A stretch of 64,000 nt of DNA from Actinomadura livida (GCF_014648675.1 NZ_BMRO01000008.1:1-64000); one strand, 5' to 3'. Shown: positions 17,364-25,704, counted from the first letter of the stretch. Notes: generated by a model from the sequence alone, not told the origin. Program-made: numbers and translations.

Positions 17364-18041
17364 TCAGCCGCCGTCGCGGGCGCTACGGATCATGTCCCGG
17401 ACGCGGTCCAGCACCGCGACGGGCGGGCCGAGCAGCATGTTCTTGGCGGCGCTCTCGGTGCCGGGGTGCGGGCGCGTCGGGGCGATGGCCTCGGCGGCGC
17501 GGACCGCGGCGGCGAATCCCCTGAGCTGGGTGGGGCTGAACTGGTCCCTGAGCCGGTCGAACTCGTAGCGCTCCTCGGCGCGGGCGTGGCTCAGGACGTC
17601 CATGCGCAGCTTGTCGAGCGATTTCAGGAACGCCGGGTCGTCGGTGTCCATGCCGTGCAGCTCGGACAGCAGCTCCTTGGCGGCACGCTCCTCGGCGAGC
17701 CGGTCCGCCACGATCCCCTTCCCGCCGGGGAGCCGCCGGGCCACCGGGTGGACGATCTCCTCTTCGGCGGTCTCGTGCACGGCGAGCAGCCTGACCAGCT
17801 CCCGGAAGGCGTCCCGCCGCTCGGTGCCCGCGGAGTGCATGACCTCGTCGAACAGGTCCCGGATCCGGCCGTGCTGCGCGCGCAGCAGGTCGATGACGTC
17901 CTCGGTCTTCGCGGCGTCGGTCTTCGCGGCGTCGGTCTTCGCGGCGTCGGTCTTCGCGGCGTCGGTCTTCGCGGCGTCGGTCTTTCGGGCCTCGGTCTTC
18001 TCGGTGGCGGCCTTCTCGGTGTTGGCGGCTGTGGTCCGCAT
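17364..18041 (-). CDS. hemerythrin HHE domain protein (paralogue 2) with KTDAA repeat tail
   Basis: 225 residues. From about residue 45 it parallels the 15067-15639 protein almost residue by residue (DVIDLLRAQHGRIRDLFDEV, VHETAEEEIVHP, RAEERYEFDR, and the same Pro-rich C terminus). The N terminus is a Lys/Thr/Ala/Asp tail made of five KTDAA units, absent from paralogue 1. GAGGAGG precedes the ATG. It leads the operon with the hypothetical protein and alcohol dehydrogenase. Likely O2/NO or redox-linked; the tail is probably disordered. Confidence 0.85.
   Translation of the reverse strand: MRTTAANTEKAATEKTEARKTDAAKTDAAKTDAAKTDAAKTDAAKTEDVIDLLRAQHGRIRDLFDEVMHSAGTERRDAFRELVRLLAVHETAEEEIVHPVARRLPGGKGIVADRLAEERAAKELLSELHGMDTDDPAFLKSLDKLRMDVLSHARAEERYEFDRLRDQFSPTQLRGFAAAVRAAEAIAPTRPHPGTESAAKNMLLGPPVAVLDRVRDMIRSARDGG
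17911..17985. repeat. 15-bp tandem repeat, 5 copies
   Basis: GCGGCGTCGGTCTTC repeats five times in register (the last copy ends TTT). It encodes the KTDAA tail of the hemerythrin paralogue on the minus strand. Copy-number change would keep the reading frame. Confidence 0.9.
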
Positions 18042-18186
18042 GAGCCCTCCTCGCTTCCACGCCGGCCCCCGGCGGGCGGTGCGGGCGTCCCGTACCCGGG
18101 GCCGCGGGGGTTAAGCGAGGCCGCCGGGGGCACCGGACCGGACGCGCCGTGCCGTTTACGGGGGCATCCCCGGGTACGTGGGGGAG

Positions 18187-18714
18187 ATGGCGACAAGTGA
18201 GACCCGAACGTTCCTGGCGATCTACCTGAACGATCATCTGGCCGGGGCCGCAGCCGGGGTCGAACTGGCCCGGCGGACCGCGCACGCGCGCCGGAACTCG
18301 GCCGACGCGGAACGGCTGGAGCGGCTCGCCGAGGACATCGCGGCCGACCGGGGCGCCCTGCTGGCGATCCTGCGGTCGCTGGAGATGCCGGTCCGCCGGT
18401 ACAAGAGCGTGGCGACGTGGGCGGCCGAGAAGGCGGCGCGGCTCAAGCTCAACGGACGGCTGCGCAGCCGCTCGCCGCTGAGCGACCTCGTGGAGCTGGA
18501 GGCGCTGCGCCTCGCGGTCGAGGGCAAGGCCGCCGGATGGCGCACCCTGCTCTCCCTCGTCGATCGCGAACCGGCGCTGGACGTCGAGAAGCTGCGCACT
18601 TTGCTGGAACGCGCCGAAGCCCAGATCACCGTCCTCGAAGAGCTCCGCGTGAAGACGGTCGAGGAGGTGTTCGGCGACAGGACCGTCCGCGCCGCCACCG
18701 TGACGACGCCTTAG
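18187..18714 (+). CDS. hypothetical helical protein
   Basis: 175 residues from ATG 18187. Almost entirely alpha-helical and charged: FLAIYLNDHLAGAAAGVELARRTA, LERLAEDIAADRGALLAIL, WAAEKAARLKLN, and LVELEALRLAVEGKAAGWRTLL. The spacing of Asp/Glu/His resembles a ferritin-like bundle but I cannot confirm ligand residues. Divergent from the hemerythrin operon with 145 nt between them, which presumably holds both promoters. The Shine-Dalgarno-like GGGGGAG abuts the ATG; GTG 18178 is an alternative. Function unknown. Confidence 0.65.
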   Translation: MATSETRTFLAIYLNDHLAGAAAGVELARRTAHARRNSADAERLERLAEDIAADRGALLAILRSLEMPVRRYKSVATWAAEKAARLKLNGRLRSRSPLSDLVELEALRLAVEGKAAGWRTLLSLVDREPALDVEKLRTLLERAEAQITVLEELRVKTVEEVFGDRTVRAATVTTP

Positions 18715-18780
18715 CGGCGCCGCGGCGCCGGCCGGCAGGGCTCCTGGCCGCAACAGGTCACGCGGTGGATCCGAAGATCG

Positions 18781-18798
18781 TGCCACTAAATACTGGCA
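18781..18798. promoter_or_regulatory. TGCCA-N8-TGGCA inverted repeat
   Basis: TGCCA at 18781-18785 and TGGCA at 18794-18798 flank an unusually AT-rich 8-nt spacer (CTAAATAC), 30 nt upstream of the Tat-exported protein gene. GATC occurs on both sides. It is a plausible operator or promoter core in otherwise GC-rich DNA. Confidence 0.35.
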
Positions 18799-18827
18799 TT
18801 TGATCATCCGCCGGTCGAGGAGCCACC

Positions 18828-19967
18828 GTGACACACCGCCCCGCGAACCCCTCCCTGTCCCGCCGCGCGTTCACCCTCGGCGGCGCCGCACTGCTCGGCG
18901 CCGCCGCCACCGGTTCGCTGACCGGCACCGCGCGCGCCGCCGCCCCGCCGCCGGGCGGATGGGCCGACGTGCCCGTCCCGCCGCTCTCGGGCCCGGCCCA
19001 GCTGTTCGGCATCGCCGCGCCGGACCCCTGGCACGTCATCGCCGGCGGCACCGAGAACGCGTTCCAGCCGGACGCCGCCGCCGTGCTGCTGCACCGGGGC
19101 CTGCGCGGCTGGACGCGGGCACCGCTGCCCGAAGGGCTGGCCGTCGTCAACGACGTCCGCGCCCGGCACTTCGCCGACGCGTGGGCCGTCGCCTCTGGCC
19201 CGGACGCCTCGGCGCGCACCGACCTGCTGCACTGGAACGGCCGCCGCTGGAGCACGGCCGCGGGCCCCGCCGACCAGCAGCTCTACGCGATCGAGCTGGA
19301 CGGCACCGGCGCGCTGTGGGCGACCGGGACCGGCGCGGACGGCGCGACGGTGTCGGTGCGGCGGCACGACCAGTGGACGAACACGCTCACCCTGCCCGAC
19401 TCCCCGGGGCTGAACGCCATCGCCGCCGGAAGCCCCCAGGACGTATGGGTCGGCGGGTTCGGCGAGTCGACCGGCCCGACCCCGCTGTGGCACTTCGACG
19501 GCACCGAGTGGACGCGCATGCCGTGGGGGACGACCTACGCCCACTGGATCCTGCAGATCGAGCACGTCGCCCCCGACGACGTCTGGTTCTACGCGCTGGA
19601 GCAGCACCCGCTGTTCCCGCCGCCGACTTTGCACCACTGGAACGGCTCCGAGTTCACCGTGCACCGGCTCCCGGGCCCGTCGGACCCGGCGGGCGGGGTG
19701 CGCCCGATGTCCGCGATCGGCTTCCTCGGCTCGATCGCCTCCGACGGGCGGGGCGGCGTGTGGGTCTCCACCCCGTACGACACGTCCCACCTGCTGCACT
19801 TCGACGGCGCGTCCTGGACCCGCGAGACCCCGCCCATCGGGGTGACCGCGTACGCGATGACCCGCGTGCCGTACACCACCACCGTCTGGGCCGGCACCCA
19901 GGTCGGCACGGTCTGGCGCCGGTCCGCCCATCCCCTCCCGAGCGACCCGCTCACCGGCACGAAGTAG
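18828..19967 (+). CDS. Tat-exported beta-propeller-like protein
   Basis: 379 residues. The N terminus SRRAFTLGGAALLGAA is a twin-arginine signal ending in ARAAA. The mature protein has recurring strand pairs ending in an aromatic-rich turn (HWNGRRWST, HFDGTEWTR, HWNGSEFTV, HFDGASWTR) with DVW or GVW motifs (DPWHVI, DAWAVA, QDVWVGG, DDVWFYA). This is the pattern of beta-propeller or photosystem-stability-like repeats. No enzymatic motif is recognised. GTG 18828 follows GAGGAG by 5-6 nt. The Tat route suggests folding, or cofactor loading, before export. Confidence 0.7.
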   Translation: MTHRPANPSLSRRAFTLGGAALLGAAATGSLTGTARAAAPPPGGWADVPVPPLSGPAQLFGIAAPDPWHVIAGGTENAFQPDAAAVLLHRGLRGWTRAPLPEGLAVVNDVRARHFADAWAVASGPDASARTDLLHWNGRRWSTAAGPADQQLYAIELDGTGALWATGTGADGATVSVRRHDQWTNTLTLPDSPGLNAIAAGSPQDVWVGGFGESTGPTPLWHFDGTEWTRMPWGTTYAHWILQIEHVAPDDVWFYALEQHPLFPPPTLHHWNGSEFTVHRLPGPSDPAGGVRPMSAIGFLGSIASDGRGGVWVSTPYDTSHLLHFDGASWTRETPPIGVTAYAMTRVPYTTTVWAGTQVGTVWRRSAHPLPSDPLTGTK

Positions 19968-19973
19968 GCGCTA

Positions 19974-20090
19974 CTAGAGGGTCAGGGCCAGGTCGCGGCG
20001 GCGGAAGAGCCACAGGCCGGCAGCCGCCAGGCCAGGCCCAGCGGGCTGAGCAGGGCGCGCGGGGCGGTGGCCGGCCCGCGGCGGACCGGC
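19974..20090 (-). pseudogene. possible C-terminal remnant of an ABC-2 permease
   Basis: Read on the minus strand, the last codons before TAG at 19974-19976 give GLAAAGLWLFRRRDLALTL, the kind of final helix plus FRRRDL tail seen in ABC-2 type permeases. The frame breaks upstream of about 20090. It faces the TetR remnant tail to head, with no room for either N terminus, so a rearrangement junction near 20100 is suspected. Evidence is short and weak. Confidence 0.3.
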
Positions 20091-20110
20091 AGCATCCCGG
20101 TGCCCACTAC

Positions 20111-20569
20111 GTGGTCATGCAGGACCTCACCACGCTGGCGCACGACCGCACGTTCCAGCACTACATCGCGCTGATCCAGCGGGTCCACGACGCGTTCACC
20201 GGCCCGTACCCGGACGTCGCCGTCCGGGTCCGCACGGTGCAGATCTTCGCGATGCTCGGCGACCCGGTGTTCCTGTGCCGCGACGTCCCGATCGACCGGC
20301 TGCGCGCGGAGATCCTGGCCGGCGTGTGGACGCTGCTGGACGATCCCGCGACGTCCGGCCTGGTCACGCGGGACGAGCCGGAGCGGCCCGCGCCCCGGAC
20401 CGGCGCCCGGCGGCCCGGCCGCCCCCGCGCGCTGGGCGAGGCGAAGGCCGAGGCCGCCCGCCGCATGTACGAGGAGGGCGACCGCACCGTCGGCGAGATC
20501 GCCGAGCGCCTCGGCGTCTCCCGCGCCACGCTCTACCGCCACCTGACCGGCCGCGCACCCTCCGCGTAG
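20111..20569 (+). pseudogene. TetR-family regulator remnant lacking its N-terminal HTH, with C-terminal resolvase-like HTH
   Basis: The reading QDLTTLAHDRTFQHYIALI followed by RTVQIFAMLGDPVFL looks like the ligand-binding half of a TetR-family protein. The N-terminal DNA-binding helix-turn-helix is missing, and no RBS precedes the first in-frame GTG 20111 or ATG 20117. After a Pro/Arg linker, the C terminus holds a complete Hin/resolvase-type HTH (GRPRALGEAKAEAARRM, then EIAERLGVSRATLYRHL). So either an N-terminally deleted pseudogene, or a short protein that kept one DNA-binding unit. Confidence 0.55.
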
Positions 20570-20626
20570 TTCTGAGACATTTACGAGACAGTTGTGAGAG
20601 GGTTTTCGAGACACTGCCGCCGGTGG

Positions 20627-21433
20627 TCAGCCGTCGTCCCGGGACGTGCCGTCGAGGTCTAGGAGGCGTCCCCAGATGGCCTGCGCGGCGTCCTGGTAGT
20701 CCCTGGTCAAGGCCACCAGGCGCTCGTGGGGCCCGGGGTCGCAGAGGTCCTCGGGGAGCAGGGGGTCGTGCAGGATCGTCGCGATCGCCCGGCTGCCGAG
20801 CAGGAGGGACTCGCGGGCGAACTCCTCCGGGGTGAGGGTGCCGAGGCGTTCCCGGCTCCGGGTGAGTTCCTCCGCCGTCCGGTCCAGCCCGGCGGCGAGG
20901 TCGGCCGCGTCCCAGAGGCGGCGCAGTTCCCGGTCGGTGTCCGGGTCGAGCCGGTCGATCGCGAACACGACGGCGTCCGGGGCCATGCCCGTGTCGCGGA
21001 GGGTCCGGCGCAGCGCGTCCACGCCGCCGCGGAGGTTGTCGGGCCGGACGTGCAGCGCGCCGCGCCAGGCGTGGAACCCGAGGAGCCGAACGGCCCGGTC
21101 GTGGTGGCGCAAGACCGCGCGGTCGGTGCGGGCGGTGGCGGAGTTCTCGACCGCGGCCCAGCGTCCCGTCCACGGCACGCGGGAGCGGTGGCGGGTCGTC
21201 CACTGCTCGACGTGCGGGTAGGTGCGCAGCCGGGCGGGCCGCGGGAGGTAGACGCCGCGGCCGGCCCGCTCCAGCACCCCCTCCTCGTGGAGGCGCTGCG
21301 CGGCCATCCGGATGCTCGGCGCGCTCAGCCCCACGATCTCCCCGGCCCGGCACAGCGCGGCGATCGAGAACCGGGCGCGCGGACGTGCCGTGACCAGGTC
21401 CAGCAGGAGCTTGCGGGCGGTCGGCTCCGACAT
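20627..21433 (-). CDS. PaaX-family transcriptional regulator
   Basis: 268 residues. The N-terminal winged helix (SIAALCRAGEIVGLSAPSIRMAAQRLHEEGVLER) and the PaaX core patterns WTGRWAAVENS, LGFHAWRGALHVRPDNL and LLPEDLCDPGPHERLVAL are present. PaaX represses phenylacetate genes and is released by phenylacetyl-CoA; relatives control other acyl-CoA pathways. It diverges from a crotonase/acyl-CoA ligase operon with 78 nt between starts. A clear inverted repeat lies between them, so autoregulation and control of that operon by an acyl-CoA effector are likely. Confidence 0.85.
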   Translation of the reverse strand: MSEPTARKLLLDLVTARPRARFSIAALCRAGEIVGLSAPSIRMAAQRLHEEGVLERAGRGVYLPRPARLRTYPHVEQWTTRHRSRVPWTGRWAAVENSATARTDRAVLRHHDRAVRLLGFHAWRGALHVRPDNLRGGVDALRRTLRDTGMAPDAVVFAIDRLDPDTDRELRRLWDAADLAAGLDRTAEELTRSRERLGTLTPEEFARESLLLGSRAIATILHDPLLPEDLCDPGPHERLVALTRDYQDAAQAIWGRLLDLDGTSRDDG

Positions 21434-21449
21434 TTGTAACGGCTCCTAG

Positions 21450-21477
21450 ACATATTCTTCCAAGGTACGTTATATGT
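21450..21477. promoter_or_regulatory. divergent promoter with ACATAT-N16-ATATGT inverted repeat
   Basis: ACATAT (21450-21455) and ATATGT (21472-21477) form a perfect 6-bp inverted repeat with a 16-nt spacer, in the only AT-rich stretch between paaX-like and crotonase genes. Spacing of about two helical turns suits a dimeric winged-helix repressor. Likely PaaX operator overlapping one or both promoters. Confidence 0.5.
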
Positions 21478-21511
21478 GTAGCGGTCGTTGGGGCAGGACG
21501 CGGAGGTGACG

Positions 21512-22300
21512 ATGGCCGACGTGCGAGTCGAGAAGACGGGCACGACCACCACGATCTGGATGGACCGGCCCGACCGGCGCAACGCCGTCGACGGGCCGAT
21601 GGCCGCCGAACTCCGCGAGGCCTTCGCGGCGTTCGAGGCCGACCCGGGACAGCGCGTGGCGGTGCTCGCCGGGGCCGGCGGGACGTTCTGCGCCGGAGCC
21701 GACCTTACTGCGGTGGGCGACCCCGCCCGCCGCAACGAACTCGATCCCGAAGGCGGCGGCAGCGGCCCCATGGGCCCGTCCCGGATGGCGCTCGGCAAGC
21801 CGCTCATCGCGGCGGTGAGCGGCTACGCCGTGGCGGGCGGCCTGGAGCTCGCCCTGCTCGCCGACCTGCGGATCGTGGAGCGCGACGCGGTGATGGGGGT
21901 CTTCTGCCGCCGCTGGGGCGTGCCGCTCATCGACGGCGGCACGGTCCGGCTGCCGAGGATCGTCGGCCTGGGCCGGGCCCTGGACCTGATCATGACCGGA
22001 CGGCCCGTCGAGGCCGACGAGGCGCTCGCGATGGGCCTGGCCAACCGGGTCGTCGAGCCAGGGCAGGCGGTGGACGCCGCCCGGGAACTGGCCGAGCAGA
22101 TCGCGGCCTTCCCGTTCGAGTGCGTCCTGACCGACCGCGCCTCGACCTACGCCGGCCTCGATCTTCCCCTCGCCGAGGCGCTGCGCGCGGAAGGGGCCGC
22201 GGGGGTCCCCGTCGTGGCGCGCGAGGGCGCGGCCGGCGCTTCCAGATTCGTGGCCGGCGAGGGCCGCCACGGACGTTTCACCGGAGAGGACACCGCATGA
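21512..22300 (+). CDS. enoyl-CoA hydratase/isomerase family protein (PaaX-divergent operon)
   Basis: 262 residues from ATG 21512 (GGAGG 6 nt upstream). Crotonase motifs: WMDRPDRRNAVDGPM, oxyanion-hole GAGGTFCAGADL, AAVSGYAVAGGLELALLADL, and RRWGVPLIDGGTVRLPRI where a catalytic Glu is often found. It thus resembles crotonases with a non-canonical second acid, so isomerase, hydratase or thioesterase activity cannot be distinguished. The stop overlaps the ligase start (ATGA), giving a two-gene acyl-CoA operon under the PaaX-like regulator. Confidence 0.8.
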   Translation: MADVRVEKTGTTTTIWMDRPDRRNAVDGPMAAELREAFAAFEADPGQRVAVLAGAGGTFCAGADLTAVGDPARRNELDPEGGGSGPMGPSRMALGKPLIAAVSGYAVAGGLELALLADLRIVERDAVMGVFCRRWGVPLIDGGTVRLPRIVGLGRALDLIMTGRPVEADEALAMGLANRVVEPGQAVDAARELAEQIAAFPFECVLTDRASTYAGLDLPLAEALRAEGAAGVPVVAREGAAGASRFVAGEGRHGRFTGEDTA

Positions 22301-23841
22301 GTCCCACCACCCGTGAGCTGATCGTCCGGGGTGCGCGGCAGCACACCGGCCGGATCGCCTTGGTGTTCGGCGAGCAGGAGCTGACGTTCGGCGAGGTGGA
22401 CGAGCTGAGCAACCGGCTCGCCCACGCGCTGGCCCGGGAGGGTGCGGGCCACCACCGGCGCGTCGGCCTCCTGGTGAACAACGGCCTGCTGAGCGTGCCG
22501 CTCGACTTCGCCTGCGTGAAGGGCGGGATCAACCGGGTGCCGCTCAACTCCCGGCTGTCGGTCGCCGAGCACGTCACCATGCTCACCGACACCCGCTGCG
22601 AGCTCGTGGTGTTCGGCGCCGACCTGACCGACCGGGCCCGCGAGCTCGCCGCCGCACTTCCCGACGTGACGTTCCTTGGCCTGGAGACCAGCCTGGACGG
22701 CGAACCGTCCCTCATGGAGCGGGCGAAGGGCGTCCCCACCACCCTGCCCGAGGTCGAGGTCAGTCCCGAGGACGTGATCCTGACCCTGTACACGTCCGGC
22801 ACCACGGGCACGTTGAAGGCGGCCCAGCACACTCAGGCGTCCTACGCGGGGATCTGCCGGAACGTGCTGCTCAACCTCCTCCCGGCCACGCGCGACGACG
22901 TCATGCTGCACGCGGCGAGCCTCATCCACGCGAGCGGGGTGTTCGTGCTGCCGCTGTGGCTGCGCGGCGGCCGCACCGTGATCCTGCCCGGCTTCGCGCC
23001 GGAGCAGTTCCTCGACGCCGTCACCCGGCACGGGGCCACGGCGATCAACCTGGTGCCGACCATGATCCAGATGCTGGTCGAGCACCCGGCCTTCGCGACC
23101 ACCGACGTCTCCGCGCTGCGCCGCGTCATCTACGGGGCGTCGCCGATGCCGCGTCCCGTCATCGAGCGCGCGATGGACGCCTGGGGCCGGGAGCGCTTCT
23201 GGCAGTACTACGGGCAGACCGAGATCCCGCTGTGCATCGCGGTGCTCCGCCCTGAGGACCACACCGGTGACCGGCTCGCCGCGTGCGGTCAGGTCGCCGC
23301 CGACATCGACCTCCGGCTGCTGGACGAGGACGGCCGCCCGGCCCGCCCCGGCGAGCCGGGCGAGATCGTGGTGCGCGGGCCGTCGGGGTGCGCCGGGTAC
23401 TTCAACGCCCCGGAGCTGACGGCGGACACCTTCCGCGACGGCTGGGTCCACACCCGCGACGTCGGCGTCCTCGACGAGGACGGCTTCCTGTTCCTCAAGG
23501 ACCGGACGTCCGACATGATCATCAGTGGCGGCTACAACGTCTACCCGCGCGAGGTCGAGGACGTCCTGCTGGAGCACCCGGCGGTGCGCGAGGCCGCGGT
23601 CGTCGGCACGCCCGACGAGCGCTGGGTGGAGGCGGTCACCGCCGTCGTCGTCCTCGCCGAGGGCGCCGCGCCCGATGACGACCTGCGCGAGCGGCTGATC
23701 GCGCACGTGACCGAGCGGGTGGCCTCCTACAAGAAGCCACGCAAGATCATCTTCGCGGACGCCGTCCCGAAGACCGCCGTGGGCAAGCTCGACCGCAAGA
23801 CCCTGCGCGCGAAGTTCGCCGACACCGCGACCACGTCCTGA
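22297..23841 (+). CDS. AMP-dependent acyl-CoA synthetase/ligase
   Basis: 514 residues, ANL superfamily. The P-loop is LYTSGTTGTLKAAQHT, followed by YYGQTE (A5), GWVHTRDVG (A7), ISGGYNVYPREVEDVL (A8 hinge) and KTAVGKLDRKTLR with the catalytic Lys (A10). It activates a carboxylic acid to its CoA thioester via an acyl-adenylate; the acid could be fatty or aromatic. It is translationally coupled to the crotonase by ATGA. PaaX control suggests an aromatic or arylacetic-type acid, but this is inference. Confidence 0.88.
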   Translation: MSPTTRELIVRGARQHTGRIALVFGEQELTFGEVDELSNRLAHALAREGAGHHRRVGLLVNNGLLSVPLDFACVKGGINRVPLNSRLSVAEHVTMLTDTRCELVVFGADLTDRARELAAALPDVTFLGLETSLDGEPSLMERAKGVPTTLPEVEVSPEDVILTLYTSGTTGTLKAAQHTQASYAGICRNVLLNLLPATRDDVMLHAASLIHASGVFVLPLWLRGGRTVILPGFAPEQFLDAVTRHGATAINLVPTMIQMLVEHPAFATTDVSALRRVIYGASPMPRPVIERAMDAWGRERFWQYYGQTEIPLCIAVLRPEDHTGDRLAACGQVAADIDLRLLDEDGRPARPGEPGEIVVRGPSGCAGYFNAPELTADTFRDGWVHTRDVGVLDEDGFLFLKDRTSDMIISGGYNVYPREVEDVLLEHPAVREAAVVGTPDERWVEAVTAVVVLAEGAAPDDDLRERLIAHVTERVASYKKPRKIIFADAVPKTAVGKLDRKTLRAKFADTATTS

Positions 23842-23876
23842 CCCAGGCGGGCGGTACCCGTCGCGGCCTGATCTAC

Positions 23877-23902
23877 TTGGAACCAGACGTCCTCCGTTCC
23901 AA
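23877..23902. promoter_or_regulatory. BlaI-type operator, TTGGAAC-N12-GTTCCAA
   Basis: Perfect 7-bp inverted repeat (23877-23883 and 23896-23902) with a 12-nt spacer. It ends at the RBS of the BlaI-like gene, as expected for an autoregulated BlaI/MecI promoter. The same promoter would drive the M56 peptidase gene. Confidence 0.6.
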
Positions 23903-23914
23903 GGGGTGAGGCCG

Positions 23915-24289
23915 GTGCCGCGCCGTCCATCGCGCAGACCGCTGGGCCAGCTGGAGGCCGAGGTCCTCGCGGCGCTGGCGGGCCTCGGCGGCTCCGCGCG
24001 CACGGCCGAGCTGGTCGAGCGGCTGGACGGCGAACCCGCCTACACCACGGTGAACACCATCCTGCACCGGCTGCACGAGAAGGGCCTCGTCTCCCGGACC
24101 CGGGCCGGGCGGCACTACCACTACCGGCTCGCCGTGGACGAGTCCGAGCTGGTGGCGGGCCGGATGCGCGACCACCTCCGGCACGCGAGCGACCCGGTGA
24201 GCGTGCTGAACCGGTTCGTCCGGACGCTCAGCAGCGAGGAGGCGCGCCACCTGCGCGAGATGCTCGAAGGCCCCGGAGACCGCGGGTGA
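23915..24289 (+). CDS. BlaI/MecI/CopY-family repressor
   Basis: 124 residues from GTG 23915 (AAGGGG 8 nt upstream; GTG 23906 is an alternative but abuts the RBS). Winged helix: LGQLEAEVLAALAGLGGSARTAELVERL, then AYTTVNTILHRLHEKGLVSR and GRHYHYRLA, the classical BlaI fold. The dimerisation part SVLNRFVRTLSSEEARHLREML follows. It overlaps the M56 peptidase gene by GTGA. Such pairs respond to cell-wall antibiotics or stress by proteolytic inactivation of the repressor, though many actinobacterial pairs have unknown signals. Confidence 0.88.
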   Translation: MPRRPSRRPLGQLEAEVLAALAGLGGSARTAELVERLDGEPAYTTVNTILHRLHEKGLVSRTRAGRHYHYRLAVDESELVAGRMRDHLRHASDPVSVLNRFVRTLSSEEARHLREMLEGPGDRG

Positions 24290-25176
24290 CCTGGTTCACC
24301 CTCGCGCCGCCGGCCGTCATGCTGGCGCTCGGCACGCTGCTCGGCCGGGCGCCGCTGCCGCTGCACCCGTCCTGGACGGCGCGGCTGCTGGCCACCACCT
24401 GCGCCATGACGGTGGTGACGGCGCTGGGCACCGGGGTCTTCATGTCGATCAACTACGCGGCGACGCTGGCGCCGGCCGCCGCCGCGCTGGTCCCCGAATG
24501 GACGCTGTTCGGGGACGACCGGCCGGTCCCGCACCCGGTGGGCGTGCCCGCCGCGCTGCTGACGGCCGCCGGGGCACTGGTCGCCGGGCGGACGGCCGCC
24601 CGCTGGGCGGCGGAGCTGCGGACCGCGCGGATCCAGGTCCGCGAGCCGCTGGAGACCGACGTCCCGATCGCCGTCGCGGTCCCGGGCCGGCACGGCGGCG
24701 TCCTGCTGTCGCGGGGGATGCTCCGCGGGTTCACGGCGGGCGAGCTCCACGTGGTGCTCCAGCACGAGACGTCGCACCTGCGGCACCGCCACCACCGGTA
24801 CACGGCGTCCGGCGCCATGGCCGGGGCGCTCCTGCCGCCGCTGCGGCCGCTGAGCGAGCGGCTGCGGCTCGCGGTCGAGCGGTGGGCGGACGAGGACGCC
24901 GCCGAGGCCGTCGGGGACCGGGCGTTCGTCGCCCGCACGATCGCGAAGGCCGCCCTCGCGCACCCGCCCGCCGCGGGCCCGCCCGCCGCGTTCGCCGAGT
25001 CGGGGGTCGTGCGGCGCGTCGAGGCGCTGCTGGACTCGGCGCCGGACAGGAACACGGTGACGGGTCCGCTGCTGTTCATGGGCAACGGCTTCGTCACCAG
25101 TTCACTGACCGGCGCGACCCTCCACCTGGACCACGCCGCCGCGGCCTTCCTGCTGTACCTGCTGTCACTGCGCTGA
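24286..25176 (+). CDS. M56-family (BlaR1-like) membrane metallopeptidase
   Basis: 296 residues. Hydrophobic helices at the N terminus and near 35-60 and 80-105 precede the zinc site HETSH in VVLQHETSHLRHRHH, with ERWADEDAAEAVGDRAFVA as the third-ligand region. A further hydrophobic helix ends the protein. There is no penicillin-binding sensor domain, as is usual for the short actinobacterial M56 forms. It probably cleaves or triggers cleavage of the coupled BlaI-like repressor. GTG 24286 overlaps the repressor stop. Confidence 0.85.
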   Translation: MTWFTLAPPAVMLALGTLLGRAPLPLHPSWTARLLATTCAMTVVTALGTGVFMSINYAATLAPAAAALVPEWTLFGDDRPVPHPVGVPAALLTAAGALVAGRTAARWAAELRTARIQVREPLETDVPIAVAVPGRHGGVLLSRGMLRGFTAGELHVVLQHETSHLRHRHHRYTASGAMAGALLPPLRPLSERLRLAVERWADEDAAEAVGDRAFVARTIAKAALAHPPAAGPPAAFAESGVVRRVEALLDSAPDRNTVTGPLLFMGNGFVTSSLTGATLHLDHAAAAFLLYLLSLR

Positions 25177-25205
25177 CGGCCGGGCGGGCGGCCGAGCGCA
25201 CGCGG

Positions 25206-25661
25206 TCAGAGCTCGAACTCGGCGGGCGCCAGCCCCACGGCGAGGCACGCCTCCCGGACGACGGCCTTCTCGTTCTCGTCGAAGTTCCCGTCGGCGCCGC
25301 CGATGACGATGCCGATCTGGATGACGGCGCGGGCCTCGGCGGGCTTCTTCTTCACCTTGGCGATGTCCTGCAGCACGCTGATCTTGCCGAAGGCGAAGTC
25401 GGCGGTGAGCTTGTCGACGTAGCCGTTGAACCGCCGCTGCAGGTCGTCGGCCGGGAAGTTCTGCAGGACCTCGTTCGAGGCGATCAGCGACGCGGTCCGC
25501 TGCCGCTCGGCCGGATCGACCGAGCCGTCGGCGGCGGCGACCAGCGCGCACATCGCCATGCTCGCGTCCCGGAAGGCACCGCTCTTGAGGTCGTTCTTCT
25601 TCGCCATGAGCTGGGTCTGCATGTTCTGGCTGGACTCGCGAAGCTTGTCCCAGAACGCCAT
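25206..25661 (-). CDS. TerB-family tellurite resistance/stress protein
   Basis: 151 residues. TerB pattern: MAFWDKLRESSQNMQTQL, SMAMCALVAAADGSVDPAERQR and VIQIGIVIGGADGNFDENEKAVVREACLAVGLAP, with two acidic calcium-like loops (AADGSVDPAE and GADGNFDENE). TerB proteins act with TerD-type proteins at the membrane in tellurite and general stress responses. It stands alone here, convergent with the M56 gene. GGGAG precedes the ATG. Confidence 0.85.
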   Translation of the reverse strand: MAFWDKLRESSQNMQTQLMAKKNDLKSGAFRDASMAMCALVAAADGSVDPAERQRTASLIASNEVLQNFPADDLQRRFNGYVDKLTADFAFGKISVLQDIAKVKKKPAEARAVIQIGIVIGGADGNFDENEKAVVREACLAVGLAPAEFEL

Positions 25662-25704
25662 CGAAGATCTCCCTTGCTGCCGCCGTACCCGGACGCCTGA
25701 CTTC

